Of a stretch of DNA of 64,000 bases, positions 10,722 to 21,578 are shown piece after piece. The DNA comes from Struthio camelus (taxonomy: Eukaryota; Chordata; Aves; Struthioniformes; Struthionidae), in NCBI RefSeq assembly GCF_040807025.1, contig NC_090956.1, positions 2,344,517 through 2,408,516 of the forward strand, read 5' to 3'. Position numbers and translations under genes: made by a program. Under the pieces are notes generated by a model, which searched no databases, was not told where the DNA came from, and saw only the letters and a list, made by a program, of their open reading frames with translations. Position 1 is the first letter of the stretch. The number at the start of each line of letters is the position of its first letter.

Positions 10722-12899
10722 TCTGTGGCCCTGAAGCGTGAAGGTGAAGTGGCTGCTGAGTTGTGCGGGTGGGTGTGGAAAGATGGGTTGGAGGGTGGGG
10801 AGGGAATAGGTGTTGTCGGTGCCGGTTGTGTTCCGGTAAGGGCGTTTGGGAGTGTGTTAGTAGTGTTGGGGCGTGTCAAGGGCAGGGGGGAAAGGGCTGT
10901 GTGAAGGGGCTCCCAAGGAGATTGGGTAGAGCGCCGGGGAGCGCGGTGCGTGGAGCAGGCGTGCTGCTGGTTTGGAGTGCAGTGAGCGAGAGGCAGTGTG
11001 GCCGTGGCGTGGAGGCTAGGTGCAGCGTTTGGAGGAGTGAGGCTGAGGTGAGGGCAGATTGTGGGCTAGGAGATGGCGCTGCAAAAGGTGGGCCCGTGTG
11101 TTGTTTCTTGTGAGAAGGTGTTGTTTGTGGTTGAGGGGGAGAGCAAGGGTGGTCCTGGGTGCAAAAGGGAGAGCAGTCTTGCCTTGTGCGCTTTTGGTAG
11201 GCACGGGAGGTGCTTTGGGGATGTGTTTGCCTGCTGGGTAGTGGCGAGGGTGTGAGTAGTAGAGGGAAGGGGGTGGTGATTGGCGGTGGTTGTGTTGGAA
11301 GGTGCCCCGTCGGGGGGTGGTTGTGTGAGAGAAGGGAAGGGAGGAGGCTGTGGATACCAGTTGCGCCTTGTGTGTGTGTGTGTGTGTGTGTCCCTAACCC
11401 CCCCGGTGGCCCCCCCTCAGCGCCCGGGCCGGCAGGTTGTGGAATGGCCCTAGGTGAGAAGGCTGTGGTGTGTTTTGTGCTGTGGGTGGCAGTGGGAGTT
11501 GTTTGTGGAGGTGGGTTGGCGTTGTGAAGCGAGCGCTGTTAGGGGAAAGTAGTGGTTGGGCGGAGAGGAGCCAGCGCTTGCCGGAAGCAGGAGGTGTGAG
11601 AGAGTGGAGGTGTTGGGTGTGAAAAGGGGAAGAAAGGGGGATGCCGGAGGAGCTGCTTGTGCCCTGTGCGCCTTTGCGGCGGGGCCTGTAGTAGAAGAGG
11701 CGGAGGGTAAAGGAGTGTTGGAGGCGAGTGGGGTGTAGCGGGGGAGGTATGTTCTTTGGGATGGCGGGCAGGGCGGAGGCAGGAGTGCTAGGCAGGCAGG
11801 TGGTGAGGTGTTTGTGGAGGCAGTGCTTAGTGTGGAAGAGACTGGAGGTAGGGAAGTGGGGTGGGAGTGTGGGCAGGATTGGGGTGAGAGTGGGGTGGTG
11901 TGCTAGTGGGGCAGGAGGAAGTGCTTTCTGGGTGCTGTGGCAGATGTGCTTGAGGTGGGAGGCGGAGCGCTCGAGCGGGTGGCCGAGTTGCAAGGGTGAA
12001 AGTTGCGCCGTGAGGTGTTTGGGTGCCAAGGAGAGGGGGTTGGTTCACGCTGTGGCTGAGGTTGCTTGAGTTCAGGGCAAAGGTGTTGGAGTGGTGGAGG
12101 AAGGGGCGGAGGTAGCGGAGAGGCTGCTGCTTGTTGGCAGTCGGCTGGAGGCCGGTGTGTGTGTCGGAGGGGTTGTAGGTGGCGTGGCTGTGAAGCGAGA
12201 GGTGGGCCAGTGTGTCGGCTGAGAAAAGGTCTAGGGAGTCATGGTGCAGAAGGCGGAGCGGAGAGGGAGGCGTGGGAAGGGAGGGAGAGCATTCGGGCTC
12301 CCTGCGCAGCACCTTGTCGGCTGTGTGGGTGGGTGCACGTGACCGTTGGCGTCCCGGGAACATGACGTGTGCTGTGGACAGGGTTTCACGCAAGCAAGAG
12401 TGCTCAGTATTTGCTGGGAATAAATTTAATGAAGGAGAGCTGTTTTGTGCTGGTAGACGGGTGGTTGGCGAGAATGTTGTGAGCGAAGCATGCGAAACCA
12501 AGTAGGTGCTCTTGCTGTGTCTTGCTTGTCGTCCAGTGCTGTTGGAGGCCAGGAAGAGTGAAGCGGCCTCGGAGCCTGGGGAGGGTTGTCCCAAGCACGG
12601 TGTCTCTGGCGTGCGCGCTCACCAGGGCTGCAAAGCCTTGCTGCAAAAGAAAAGCAGGTAAGGCGGCGAGTGAGGTGCGGGCAGCAGCTGTTTGCGCAGT
12701 CTTGGCCTAGCAAGTATGTGGGTGTGGGCGTGCTGGAGGTGGGCGAGGGCAACGGGCTCTGGGAAGCCGTTCAGCGAGTGGTCTGGGCTAAGGGCGAGCA
12801 GCAGTCTGTGCAAAGGAAGTCTTGGTTTTCCGGCTAAAAGAAGATGGGCAGAAAGCGTGGTGTTTGCCGGCCACAGGCGCCTGGGGGTGAGCGTCTCAC
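10722..12899. other. G/T-rich strand-asymmetric spacer
   Basis: Between the CIAO3 island and the lowest mesothelin-like exon. The plus strand is strongly G-biased: in 12061-12120 I count 31 G and 5 C. Long stop-free frames on both strands, such as 11827-12594 minus, follow from this composition and lack family motifs. A 3' end of the minus-strand mesothelin-like gene is expected here but I could not identify it. An 18-nt exon-like segment with good splice sites lies at 12629-12646 on minus (QGFAAL, phase 0), unproven. Confidence 0.6.
11369..11390 (+). repeat. (TG)11 microsatellite
   Basis: Eleven TG dinucleotides within the GT-rich spacer of unit 1; absent from unit 2, which lacks this part of the spacer. 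Confidence 0.95.
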
Positions 12900-13034
12900 C
12901 TGAGAAGCAAGAGCAAGAACCTCGTCCAGGAAGGCAGAGAGGAGGGTTTCAAGCACGCAGATGTCCTGCAGGACTCCGGGGCCAAAAACTAGGTGGGCTA
13001 GCTGGGTGGCGGTGAGGTTGTCGGTGACATCGAC
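12900..13034 (-). CDS. Mesothelin-like exon, copy 1 (0-0 type)
   Basis: Acceptor CCTTTTCCTTTGCAG and donor GTGAGA; 135 nt, phase 0 to 0. It reads VDVTDNLTATQLAHLVFGPG then VLQDICVLETLLSAFLDEVL. The LTATQLAHL helix pairs with LTAVQLAQL of the exon at 18032. Confidence 0.8.
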
Positions 13035-16000
13035 CTGCAAAGGAAAAGGGAGCCCGTGAGAGAGAAGCCAAAGGTTGCTGACAAAGGGAGAGCTAAGGCC
13101 CCCGGAGTGGGCGGAATTGCGGGCCTTGGGAGGATGAGGTGGGCTGGGGCTGGGGCTGAGGCAGGGGGGCTGTGTCCTCCTTGAATTGGAGCAGGCAGGA
13201 GAGGCGTCAGCCTCGTGCATGGCAAGGGCGGTGGTAGAGCAGGCTGGTAAGGCTGTGCGAGCGCAGCGGTCTCGGTCCTTTCTGAGCGTGGAGGCACACT
13301 AACCCCACTGAAATCTGCCACTAAGGTGAGGAGATCTTCATAGCGAGCAATAGCTGCGAATGCACCCAAGTTGTCTTGCAGCCAGTGGAGGCATGTTCCG
13401 TGGTCCAAAGGAGACAGAGAGGCTGGGGCAGAAGAGAGGCCAAGAGTGAGGCGATGGCCTTTCCTTGCGGCCGCCTAGAAAGGCGAGGAGGGCCACCGAG
13501 TGGGCTGTGGGAGGGTTACCTGGTCCGTCTTACCTGCGTCGGTGCATTGGCTTTGGAGGAAGGTGAAGACAGCGCTAGAGATGCCTTGCAGCTCCCCGGG
13601 CAAGAGGGCTACGTATGCCTGGCTCCCGGAGGACACGCTGGGGAGGGAAGTGACATGGGAAAGAGGTAATTCTTGCTGTTGAGGTGGTGGCGGTAGTGCT
13701 AGGGGTGGGAGGGCTGCTTTGTCAGGGAGAAGAGGGGCGCAGAGAGGGCAGCGGAGAAGGACGGGAAGGCCTGCTTGCTCGGAAGTGGGCGAGTGCTTTG
13801 CATGGGAAAGGGCGGGCTGGCAAGGGCTTTGGAGAGGTGAGGGCAGGGCAGGCGCTGTGGCAGGGTTATCTGTCGGCAGAGGTTTCTCTAGGGTGGTGTT
13901 AGAAGTCCTGAGAGATGGTGGTGGTGCAAGTGCCCTAGTGCTGGAGTCTTGTGCCTGCTGAGTGACTGAAGGCTCTGGAGAGGCTAGGCAGTGGGCAATT
14001 ACGCGCTGGCGAGGCGGTGCTGCCAAATGCCAAGTGGGCAGCTTTCTGAGTAGGCAGCAGAAGCGGCGGGGTGGGAAGCGTTTGTCAGAGCAAGAGCGGT
14101 GGGGTGCAGGTGGCAGAAGGCGAGCTGTGCCATGGCCGCACGTGGGCATGAAAGTGTGGGCAAGGGGGGAAGTTGGGTCGAGCTTGGGAGTGTTGTTTGT
14201 GGGCCTAAGGCTGCTGTGCGTTTTGCTCGTGCTTTTGTGGGTTGGTGCAAAGCAGGAGGGTTGTTGGCAGCGTATTGTTCACTGCTGTGCGTGGGGCAGA
14301 GGGGAGTGTGTGTGCGGGTTGGTGTCAGCGCTGCCCTTTGGAGTGTGTTATACAGCTGAATGGAGTTGATGAGGCCCCCTATGTGCTGTGCTCTGCTGCT
14401 GCTAGGTTTTCCTGTTGCTGGTGGTGGCGGCAGCGTTGTCGGCCGAGGTGGACCGTGTTGTGTTTGGCAGAGACGCTAAGTGAGGCTAGCGTGTTAGGAA
14501 CCGTGTTGCTGTGCTTGGCCGTAGTTTGAGTGAAGGGACTGAAGATGTGACCGTAGGTGCCTGCTGGAGCACGTCTGTAAATAGTAGTGTGTTGCGGGGC
14601 TGCTGCTGAGCACAAGGGAGCGCTGCAGGTGGCTTGGCCGCTTCCTAACCACCGCGCTTTGTATTTTTATTTGACAGAGCAAAGGCGCCGGTGGCCTTGT
14701 ATACTCACAGGGCTCTGAACGTGTCGCAGGCAGAGAGGTGGGAGAGGAAGGCGGGAAGGTTCTCCTTGGCAGCGCTGAGGAGCAGCAGAGCGAGTCTGGC
14801 GAAGAGTCCAGTGGGCAGGGCTGAAGGCTGGAAGCTCTGCCTCGAAGTCTGCCATAACTTGGAACGGCAAGTTGGTCCTCTGCTGCTGCTTCTTGAAGCT
14901 GGTTGCTGCCAGCTGAAGGAGAATGGTCATGAGGATCCGTGAGACGGCCGGATGAAAAAGGTTGTAGCAGTGCAAAGCCCCAGGGAGCGCGCTGTCGGAA
15001 GAGGTTCTGGGCAAGTCCCAGAGAGGGGAGGACACCAGCTGGACGTGTCCTGGAAACCTGCCATATGGGCAGCGATCACCACAAGGTGGGTGTGAGAGTC
15101 GCAGCGGGTGTGCTTGCACGGAGCAGGCTGCCGGCTGCAGTGGTCGGGGAGGGGGGCACGGCAGGCCGTGTGGCCGCTGGCCTGTTGTGACAACAGAAAG
15201 GTGAGGGCGCCGGTTTTCTCTCCCATGTCTGTGGAGAGAAATGAGAAGTAGCTGCGGGCCCAGGTTGCTCCATGGGGCTCAGTCCCGAGGTTTTGTGGTT
15301 TGGGTTGATAGGACCTCAGTGTTGTCATTAGGGTGTGCTTCCGTATGATCCAGCTGTTAGGTCTTTCGCACTGGCATTGGAACGCTTTGGCTGAAGAGCT
15401 GTGATGAGGTGTTGTATGTGTTCTCTTTTGTTGCTGCTTTTGTCTGTTTGAGACAGAAGCTCAGTATCATTATCGAGGGTGAGCTTAACAAGTGCCAGGC
15501 TTGTTACAGTCCAGACTGAGTGGGTCCACAGGGAACTTGGCAATGTCACAACGCTTACCTGGGCCGCCTCTCTGTTGAATTGGTCTGAATACTGATGGAT
15601 TTCCTCTGTTGGGTTGTTGTGCAGTTTGGCAAGGATCTGACACATCTCCTCCTCCTCGTTAAAGGCACTGGATTGAAGTGTGAGCGACACTAGTTGTGGT
15701 GGAGACAGTTTGCCTTCTCCTGTTTTTTCGTACAAAGTTGAAGAATTTCTTGAGACCTGTTTAATCCACCCAGCAGGACAAAACTTTTTCATAGCTAACA
15801 TCAGAAGAGATGGAAAAATCAGCTAAGATATACTATTAAGGCTGGTATCGAACTGGTATCTCATGCTGTAACATGGCTAATGAATTGGTAAAACTAAGAA
15901 TCATGGGTAGATCTGATTGGTTATGTAAACTAGAGTACTGACTATGTAAGAACTTACCTTTGCTTAAAAGTTGTAACAAAAAACTGCCAGGGGTCCTCCT

Positions 16001-19000
16001 TGTGCTCCCAGCCAAGAGGTACCTTATTGTTAGTAACAAAAACTTAGCAACTAAGTTATCTGACTCCTGATGCTCAGTACTGGTGTCTGCGAATGAACAA
16101 AAGAGAAAGCATAATTTTATCATAGCTAAACTGATAGGTATTACCACTGACCTCAGACTTCTGAGTGCGAAATGCCACAATGTAATTGTATATGTCCATT
16201 TTGCCAGGTGCAGGGATTTCAGAGAAGATGGTGTTGATCCCAGCAATCCTATAGAAGGAAGAAGCCTGGAGTGAGCGAGGACTCTTGGGAGACAAGCCTG
16301 CTTGCTAAAAGCTCTTGTGAAATATTTCGGGGTTGTTCCCTCTGGCTGTCCTAAAAATAAATATATTGGAAGAATCAAAATAACAGATTGAAAAAACCTG
16401 GCTTTGTTGTTGCCTGGGGAGTTTGTCATTGATTTCAGTGGAGGCAAAGTGAGTCCAAATGGAGGTCTTCTAAATATCCTGTCCCAAGAGAAAGCTTGGG
16501 TCCAATTAGCATTTGATTTCAGCAGCCTGTGGGCTAGTACATAAAGTAAGTAAATGCAAAATGAAGTGACTTGTGAAGACTTAAAAGACAAAAGGGTGAG
16601 AAGACCAAGAGCATCTGCCTCACGGCCTTGTTCTGCAACCACGGCACCATGTTCCCTCCTTTTGAAGTTCATCTGCCTCAGTCAATTATTCTTTCCCTTA
16701 ATGGTTTACATCTCAAGCAACAAAAACCAGCTTTGGCTAGAGCTGTGACTCACAGAGACTTGTAGGAAGCGCCGGACGTGGTGTTGGGGATGTCTTGAAG
16801 AATGGTGGCATCAATGCCTGGCAGAACGGCCACGAGCTTCTTCTCAAATCCAAGACGGAAATGGTCACCTGTGAAGGTGGCAAGCGCGGAACGGAGCTGC
16901 TCCACTGTTCTTGCTAACATGGTGTGCTTCACCACCAGGGAGATATTGCAGGTGTTGGCAAAAGGCTGCAGCAGGAGCAAGAAATGTAACCATAGGCTCT
17001 GGGAGAGTACTTGCAGACTAGGAAGGGAATATTTCTTGGTGATGCGGTTTCTATTTCTACCCCATCAGTATTAGCAGAACACGCAACATCCATAAGGATT
17101 TTACACTGTAAGCAGTGTAACAGTGCAGCCAAGACCTGGCAAAATTATTCTGAAGCACCAGGTTACAGACAGGCCAAATTTCCAACAAAATCAGGAGAGA
17201 AGAATAAACCGTTTTTTTTATGTCCCCACCTCGATGTTCTGCAGCAGGCAAACATTGTGAAATGAATTCAACACAGCCGAAGCAACAAATGTTTATGTTC
17301 TCCTCTAGACCTTCAATTTTCAGGTCCTGGCCTATCTTTTGGATGAATACAAGGAACCGAAGACATGTGCTGTGGTACAGAGCTAGCTTGCATGGTTCTG
17401 GGAACAGGTGAGTTAGTTGTGATGCCATAACCCACTAGGAAGTGTTTTCTCTATGATCAGATTTTACCTGAAGCAGAGACCTGTAGGGTCTGAGTCTCGC
17501 AGAGTGAGACTTTGCATATCTGCTGTTAGCCTGATGAAAGGTATTGCATTTACAAGGAGCCAAAGAAGAGTCCTCAACTAAAGATCGTGTTAGAGGAGCC
17601 TCAGGAAATCATTGGCGCTGGGTGTGCTGCCAGCACTGTGTATGTGGGAGAGGAAATACTTCAGCCTGAGCCAAAGACTAAACTGATGTGAATTAACATG
17701 GTGTAAATTAGTGGTAGCTGGCTCTCTTCTGAGCCTTGTTATTGTATGTGAGGTGGAAATCTGCGCAGTGTCTTTCACGCAGTCTGAGGTGGAACATGCA
17801 GGCACAGGCTGGTGGCAGCTGTGTCTGACCCAAGTGCAGGCTGAGTGTTTGGGGAATGCAGTGCTAGGCTGCACTGTCCCCTGCTGGCCCTGAGCCAGCT
17901 ATGAGCTTCCCTGGCAAACGTGTTGTAACACCTTCCTTTTAGTCTAGGTTATTGCACGATTACCCTGGGGAAACTTCTGTCCCTCACAAATCTCTCCCAC
18001 TGAGCCTCAAGAGCAAGCAGTCTGCAGTTACCTCCTCTAAAGCAGAGTTAAACTCATCGCAGTAAGCAGCCAACTCACTGAGACCAGGCAGCTTGGGTAG
18101 TCTGTCAAAGATTTCTTCGATGTCAGCAACAGAGCTGAAGACATCTGGGCAGAAGGTTAGCTGGGCAAGCTGGACAGCAGTCAGCTCCTCCGGGGGGGCC
18201 ATCTGGAGCGGAAAGAGACAATTAGCTGTAATTACACATCTGCACTTGTTTGAATTGACCGTGTCAGCGTTTGTCTCCCTGCAGCTGTCCTGCACACCTT
18301 GTCCTCGAGGGGACTTGGTTCCAGGCTCGCTCTTCTGTTTGTAAAATGCAGGTTATGGTATTTAATGTTCATGATGAAGTAGTGGCATAAGGGCCAGAAA
18401 GACTCTGTTGTGTTCTGCAGAGTCATGAAGGAGGAGATATTCTTTGCGCTAAAGGTGTTAGACTTCAATGGAAAAGACCCATTTTCCAAAAGTTAGTGAT
18501 GGATTCTGGGTGTATATTTGGCCCGAGTGAGCTGGGTAGCTCTCAGAGCTCCATCTGGTGTTGCAGTGAGAGTAAGTGAGGCGCCACCAGAGGCTTTTCT
18601 GCAATACTGTTTGGAAACAACCCATGTCTCCGCCCTGTCTGCCCCAGAAACAACGGCAAGTTATCCTCTCTGATGATCCTCTCTGTGAACTCTAAGACCA
18701 AGAGAGAATCTGGATGAGAGACAGGAGCTGAACCCAGGCCCTATGACTCCTGTGCATGCGCTCTAGCTGTAACAGCCATCCTTTCTGTTAGGTGCTATGT
18801 TATGGCAAAACCAATCAACCTGCTGGGGATTACTGCACTTCAAACGTGAGGGAAGAGTCACAAACTTTACAGCTGGACTTGTGGTAGCAGAGGGGACGAT
18901 CTTGGCTCTCCTGAAGGAGATGGAGAAACGGCCATTGTTCCCAAGGAAGGGGGAAAGGGCAACATGTTTTTATTTTATGTTTGTTGTTCAAATGATTTTG

Positions 19001-19220
19001 TAATACTCTCTGACTCTCAGTGTATAAACCCCAGGGTGATTTGTGTGGCTGCCTAAAAAGAAAACAGCTTTGCTCTAGGGCAGTAAAGCGTCACAAAGTG
19101 TCTAAATCAATATTCTTACCCCAGTAAAGTTTTCAGAGATGGCAAGAAAATCTGCGATGTTAGCAAGCGATCTGAATCACTGGAAGTAAAGAGTCATCCA
19201 GTTCTCAGCCCTCTGACTGT
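12900..19220 (-). CDS. Mesothelin-like gene block, copy 1 (5' and 3' incomplete)
   Basis: Ten exon-like segments from high to low coordinate: 19120-19220, 18032-18202, 16754-16965, 16145-16248, 15958-16086, 15559-15794, 14709-14827, 13534-13637, 13304-13422 and 12900-13034. The lower nine join in phase to 1,329 nt (443 open codons). The family is mesothelin/stereocilin/otoancorin, extracellular proteins built of helical superhelix repeats. Markers include LTAVQLAQL, LTATQLAHL, LSPPQLVSL, CLHWLQDNLGAF and EDLLTLVADFSG. Splice phases recur in the order 0-0, 0-2, 2-1, 1-0, as in the plus-strand gene at 49-64 kb. The top exon holds an in-frame TGA. No signal peptide or C-terminus was found inside the block, so it is probably a truncated, possibly dead, gene. 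Could be transcribed from exon 1 at 30.7 kb or from a duplicated CIAO3 promoter. Confidence 0.65.
13304..13422 (-). CDS. Mesothelin-like exon, copy 1 (1-0 type)
   Basis: Acceptor CTTCTGCCCCAG and donor GTTAGT; 119 nt. It reads SLSPLDHGTCLHWLQDNLG then AFAAIARYEDLLTLVADFSG. The W..N.G.F and DL..L...F pattern is shared with the plus-strand exon at 58861 (TAWFENYLGSF). Open in this copy; copy 2 has a stop at the Tyr codon. Confidence 0.85.
13534..13637 (-). CDS. Mesothelin-like exon, copy 1 (2-1 type)
   Basis: Acceptor TTCCCTCCCCAG and donor GTAAGA; 104 nt. It reads VSSGSQAYVALLPGELQGIS then SAVFTFLQSQCTDA. Same length and phase as the exon at 16145-16248. Confidence 0.8.
14709..14827 (-). CDS. 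Mesothelin-like exon, copy 1 (0-2 type)
   Basis: Donor GTGAGT; reads LPTGLFARLALLLLSAAKEN then LPAFLSHLSACDTFRAL. The acceptor is uncertain: GCTTCCAG at 14828 gives 119 nt in phase 0 and is preferred over CTTCAG a few bases downstream. Shorter than the paired exon at 16754. Confidence 0.6.
15559..15794 (-). CDS. Mesothelin-like exon, copy 1 (1-0 type, long)
   Basis: Donor GTAAGC and acceptor CTTCTGATGTTAG; 236 nt, phase 1 to 0. It reads KLSPPQLVSLTLQSSAFNE, EEEMCQILAKLHNNPTEE and IHQYSDQFNREAAQ. The second half matches the exon at 18032. The acceptor choice is inferred from phase. Confidence 0.7.
15958..16086 (-). CDS. Mesothelin-like exon, copy 1 (1-1 type)
   Basis: Acceptor TTGTTCATTCGCAG and donor GTAAGT; 129 nt. 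It reads TSTEHQESDNLVAKFLLL then TIRYLLAGSTRRTPGSFLLQ. It is the only frame without a stop, and it links in phase with both neighbours. Confidence 0.65.
16145..16248 (-). CDS. Mesothelin-like exon, copy 1 (2-1 type)
   Basis: Acceptor CTTCCTTCTATAG and donor GTAATA; 104 nt. It reads IAGINTIFSEIPAPGKMDIY then NYIVAFRTQKSEVS. It corresponds to VTALNGIYSNLPVEEQ of the plus-strand exon at 57824. Confidence 0.75.
16754..16965 (-). CDS. Mesothelin-like exon, copy 1 (0-2 type)
   Basis: Acceptor CTCCTGCTGCAG and donor GTGAGT; 212 nt. It reads PFANTCNISLVVKHTMLART, VEQLRSALATFTGDHFRLGF and EKKLVAVLPGIDATILQDIP. Same position and phase as the plus-strand exon at 57199. Confidence 0.8.
18032..18202 (-). 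CDS. Mesothelin-like exon, copy 1 (0-0 type)
   Basis: Acceptor CTTTCCGCTCCAG and donor GTAACT; 171 nt. It begins MAPPEELTAVQLAQLTFC, then PDVFSSVADIEEIFDRLP and ELAAYCDEFNSALEE. The leading Met follows an acceptor, so it need not be a start. Its phase 0 start matches the phase 0 end of CIAO3 exon 1. Confidence 0.82.
19120..19220 (-). pseudogene. Mesothelin-like exon with in-frame TGA, copy 1
   Basis: Acceptor TTGTTGTGTTTCAG and donor GTAAGA; 101 nt, phase 1 to 0. It reads AENWMTLYFQ, then TGA (19177-19179), then FRSLANIADFLAISENFTG. It aligns position by position with CLHWLQDNLGAF..EDLL..FSG of the exon at 13304, with the stop at an Ala position. This looks like a decayed cassette exon. Confidence 0.7.
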
Positions 19221-20226
19221 CTGAAACACAACAATAACAAACTACTTACATTTCAGCGTAAGACTCAAAACCTAAGGCTCATTCCAGGATGTGAATGGAA
19301 AAGACAGAGAAACTAGCTGCAATTAGCACGCATGTAAGTGGTGAATCAACCTGGTTCTAGCTGGGTGGGCTTATGTCAGTGCAGTTCCTGGAAGACTATC
19401 ACAAAGTGGTGTCTGGCAATTTCATGGAAACTGGGACGAGTCGTTAAGCTTCTTCAGTTATGCTCCCTGAATCATAACAATCCAAAGGATCTCTCTATTT
19501 GAAACAGAAAAGGGGGAACAAGGAGAGTTAAGGGGGTTCGTTCTACTCTGTTTCACTACTCTCATTTGGAGACTGTCTTCTGCTCTATTTGCTGTCAACC
19601 ACCATTGTTAGGATTATGCTTTTCTTGACCTGGAACTTTGCTAGTGCTGGAAGACTCTGACAAGAAAGCCTTGCCTTCTCTTTGCTGCTCGCTCCCATCT
19701 CGGTGCCATCCTCTCCCGCAGCCTGGCATGGGCACTTGGGTAACAGTGAAGTGCATGTACTGGCTCGGATAACTCGTCTAAGCTTAATTTTTCTCGGTTT
19801 CTTCGTTTTGTTTTGTTTTTTTTCCGTTGCTGCTGTTTTTTGTCTAGGTTGACAGTTCCTAGATCCAGATGGGGCTGAGCAGGACTTCCTGCGGGGCGTG
19901 TGAACAAGGCTTTTCTGCAGCTGCTGCCCTCCCCGACCCCTCACACTGGCAGCACGGAGCAGCGAGGTATTTCTGTGCTTCCTCCGTTTACTGCGCTAAT
20001 GAGCAGCACGGGCAGAACTGGGGGAGGGGGAGGGAGAGGGGGGCCGGGCGCGGCCCCTTCGCACCCTGCGCGCTCCGAGGCACCGGCCAGGCCCCGGGAG
20101 CGCGGCGGGGCCTTCCCGGCCCGGAGCCGGAGCCGCGGCCCCGGCCCGGCCGGGAACCATCTCCCGCGGCCTTGGCGGGCGGCGCTGGCGGGGAAGCGGC
20201 CCGCCGCCCTCGCGGCCCGCGCCCAC

Positions 20227-20292
20227 CTGGGAGGGCCCGATGAAGTCGTCCAGGTCGGTGAGCTGCAGCACCCCGCTGAAGGGAGACGCCAT
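20227..20292 (-). CDS. CIAO3 exon 1, copy 2
   Basis: Identical coding string (MASPFSG to IGPSQ) and GTGGGC donor inside a second CpG-island copy (about 19980-20390). The upstream in-frame ATG of copy 1 is missing (GGC in place of ATC on plus). The GGGGC array and YY1-like core are absent. It could act as a remote alternative first exon of CIAO3 or be inert. Confidence 0.6.
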
Positions 20293-20396
20293 GGCGACCG
20301 CCGGCGGGGACCGCGCCGCGCTGCCGGAAAGTGCCGCGCTGCCGGAAAGCGAAGCCGGCGGCAGCGGGGGGGGGGGGGGGGTAAGAAGCGCGCATG

Positions 20397-21578
20397 TTGG
20401 AGGCGAGTGGGGTGTAGCGGGGGAGGTATGTTCTTTGGGATGGCGGGCAGGGCGGAGGCAGGAGTGCTAGGCAGGCAGGTGGTGAGGTGTTTGTGGAGGC
20501 AGTGCTTAGTGTGGAAGAGACTGGAGGTAGGGAAGTGGGGTGGGAGTGTGGGCAGGATTGGGGTGAGAGTGGGGTGGTGTGCTAGTGGGGCAGGAGGAAG
20601 TGCTTTCTGGGTGCTGTGGCAGATGTGCTTGAGGTGGGAGGCGGAGCGCTCGAGCGGGTGGCCGAGTTGCAAGGGTGAAAGTTGCGCCGTGAGGTGTTTG
20701 GGTGCCAAGGAGAGGGGGTTGGTTCACGCTGTGGCTGAGGTTGCTTGAGTTCAGGGCAAAGGTGTTGGAGTGGTGGAGGAAGGGGCGGAGGTAGCGGAGA
20801 GGCTGCTGCTTGTTGGCAGTCGGCTGGAGGCCGGTGTGTGTGTCGGAGGGGTTGTAGGTGGCGTGGCTGTGAAGCGAGAGGTGGGCCAGTGTGTCGGCTG
20901 AGAAAAGGTCTAGGGAGTCATGGTGCAGAAGGCGGAGCAGAGAGGGAGGCGTGGGAAGGGAGGGAGAGCATTCGGGCTCCCTGCGCAGCACCTTGTCGGC
21001 TGTGTGGGTGGGTGCACGTGACCGTTGGCGTCCCGGGAACATGACGTGTGCTGTGGACAGGGTTTCACGCAAGCAAGAGTGCTCAGTATTTGCTGGGAAT
21101 AAATTTAATGAAGGAGAGCTGTTTTGTGCTGGTAGACGGGTGGTTGGCGAGAATGTTGTGAGCGAAGCATGCGAAACCAAGTAGGTGCTCTTGCTGTGTC
21201 TTGCTTGTCGTCCAGTGCTGTTGGAGGCCAGGAAGAGCGAAGCGGCCTCGGAGCCTGGGGAGGGTTGTCCCAAGCACGGTGTCTCTGGCGTGAGCGCTCA
21301 CCAGGGCTGCAAAGCCTTGCTGCAAAAGAAAAGCAGGTAAGGCGGCGAGAGAGGTGCGGGCAGCAGCTGTTTGCGCAGTCTTGGCCTAGCAAGTATGTGG
21401 GTGTGGGCGTGCTGGAGGTGGGCGAGGGCAACGGGCTCTGGGAAGCCGTTCAGCGAGTGGTCTGGGCTAAGGGCGAGCAGCAGTCTGTGCAAAGGAAGTC
21501 TTGGTTTTCCGGCTAAAAGAAGATGGGCAGAAAGCGTGGTGTTTGCCGGCCACAGGCGCCTGGGGGTGAGCGTCTCAC
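20397..21578. other. G/T-rich spacer, copy 2
   Basis: Copy of 11718-12899 with the same G-biased plus strand. No supported gene. The 18-nt exon-like segment recurs at 21308-21325. Confidence 0.6.

Larger units (their letters stand above)
9395..19435. repeat. Tandem segmental duplication, unit 1 (10,041 bp)
   Basis: Contains CIAO3 promoter and exon 1 (9395 to about 10353), a GT-rich spacer, and mesothelin-like minus-strand exons. Its left part recurs at 19436-20396 and 28112-29438. Its right part (11716-19435) recurs at 20395-28111 with offset 8679, then 8676 after a 3-bp indel near 13518. The copies read almost the same, with scattered single-base changes. Units begin with shared ACGAGTCG, seen at 9395, 19436 and 28112. 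Confidence 0.93.

Noticed and set aside
9935-10879. 314-aa minus-strand open frame across the CpG island
   Set aside because: Pro/Arg/Ala-rich shadow of GC-rich promoter sequence; the real coding part is only 22 codons in another frame.
11827-12594. 255-aa minus-strand open frame, kept in both copies (20506-21273)
   Set aside because: Pro/Ser/His/Thr-rich because the strand is C-rich with few T-starting stops; no family motif. Preservation simply reflects recent duplication.
15836-16672. 278-aa minus-strand open frame
   Set aside because: Runs through exon 15958-16086 and on through intron sequence; the flanking splice sites and phases explain the exon, and the rest has no motif.
19177-19179. 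TGA as a selenocysteine codon
   Set aside because: The family has no selenoproteins, the aligned residue is Ala, and the block is truncated.
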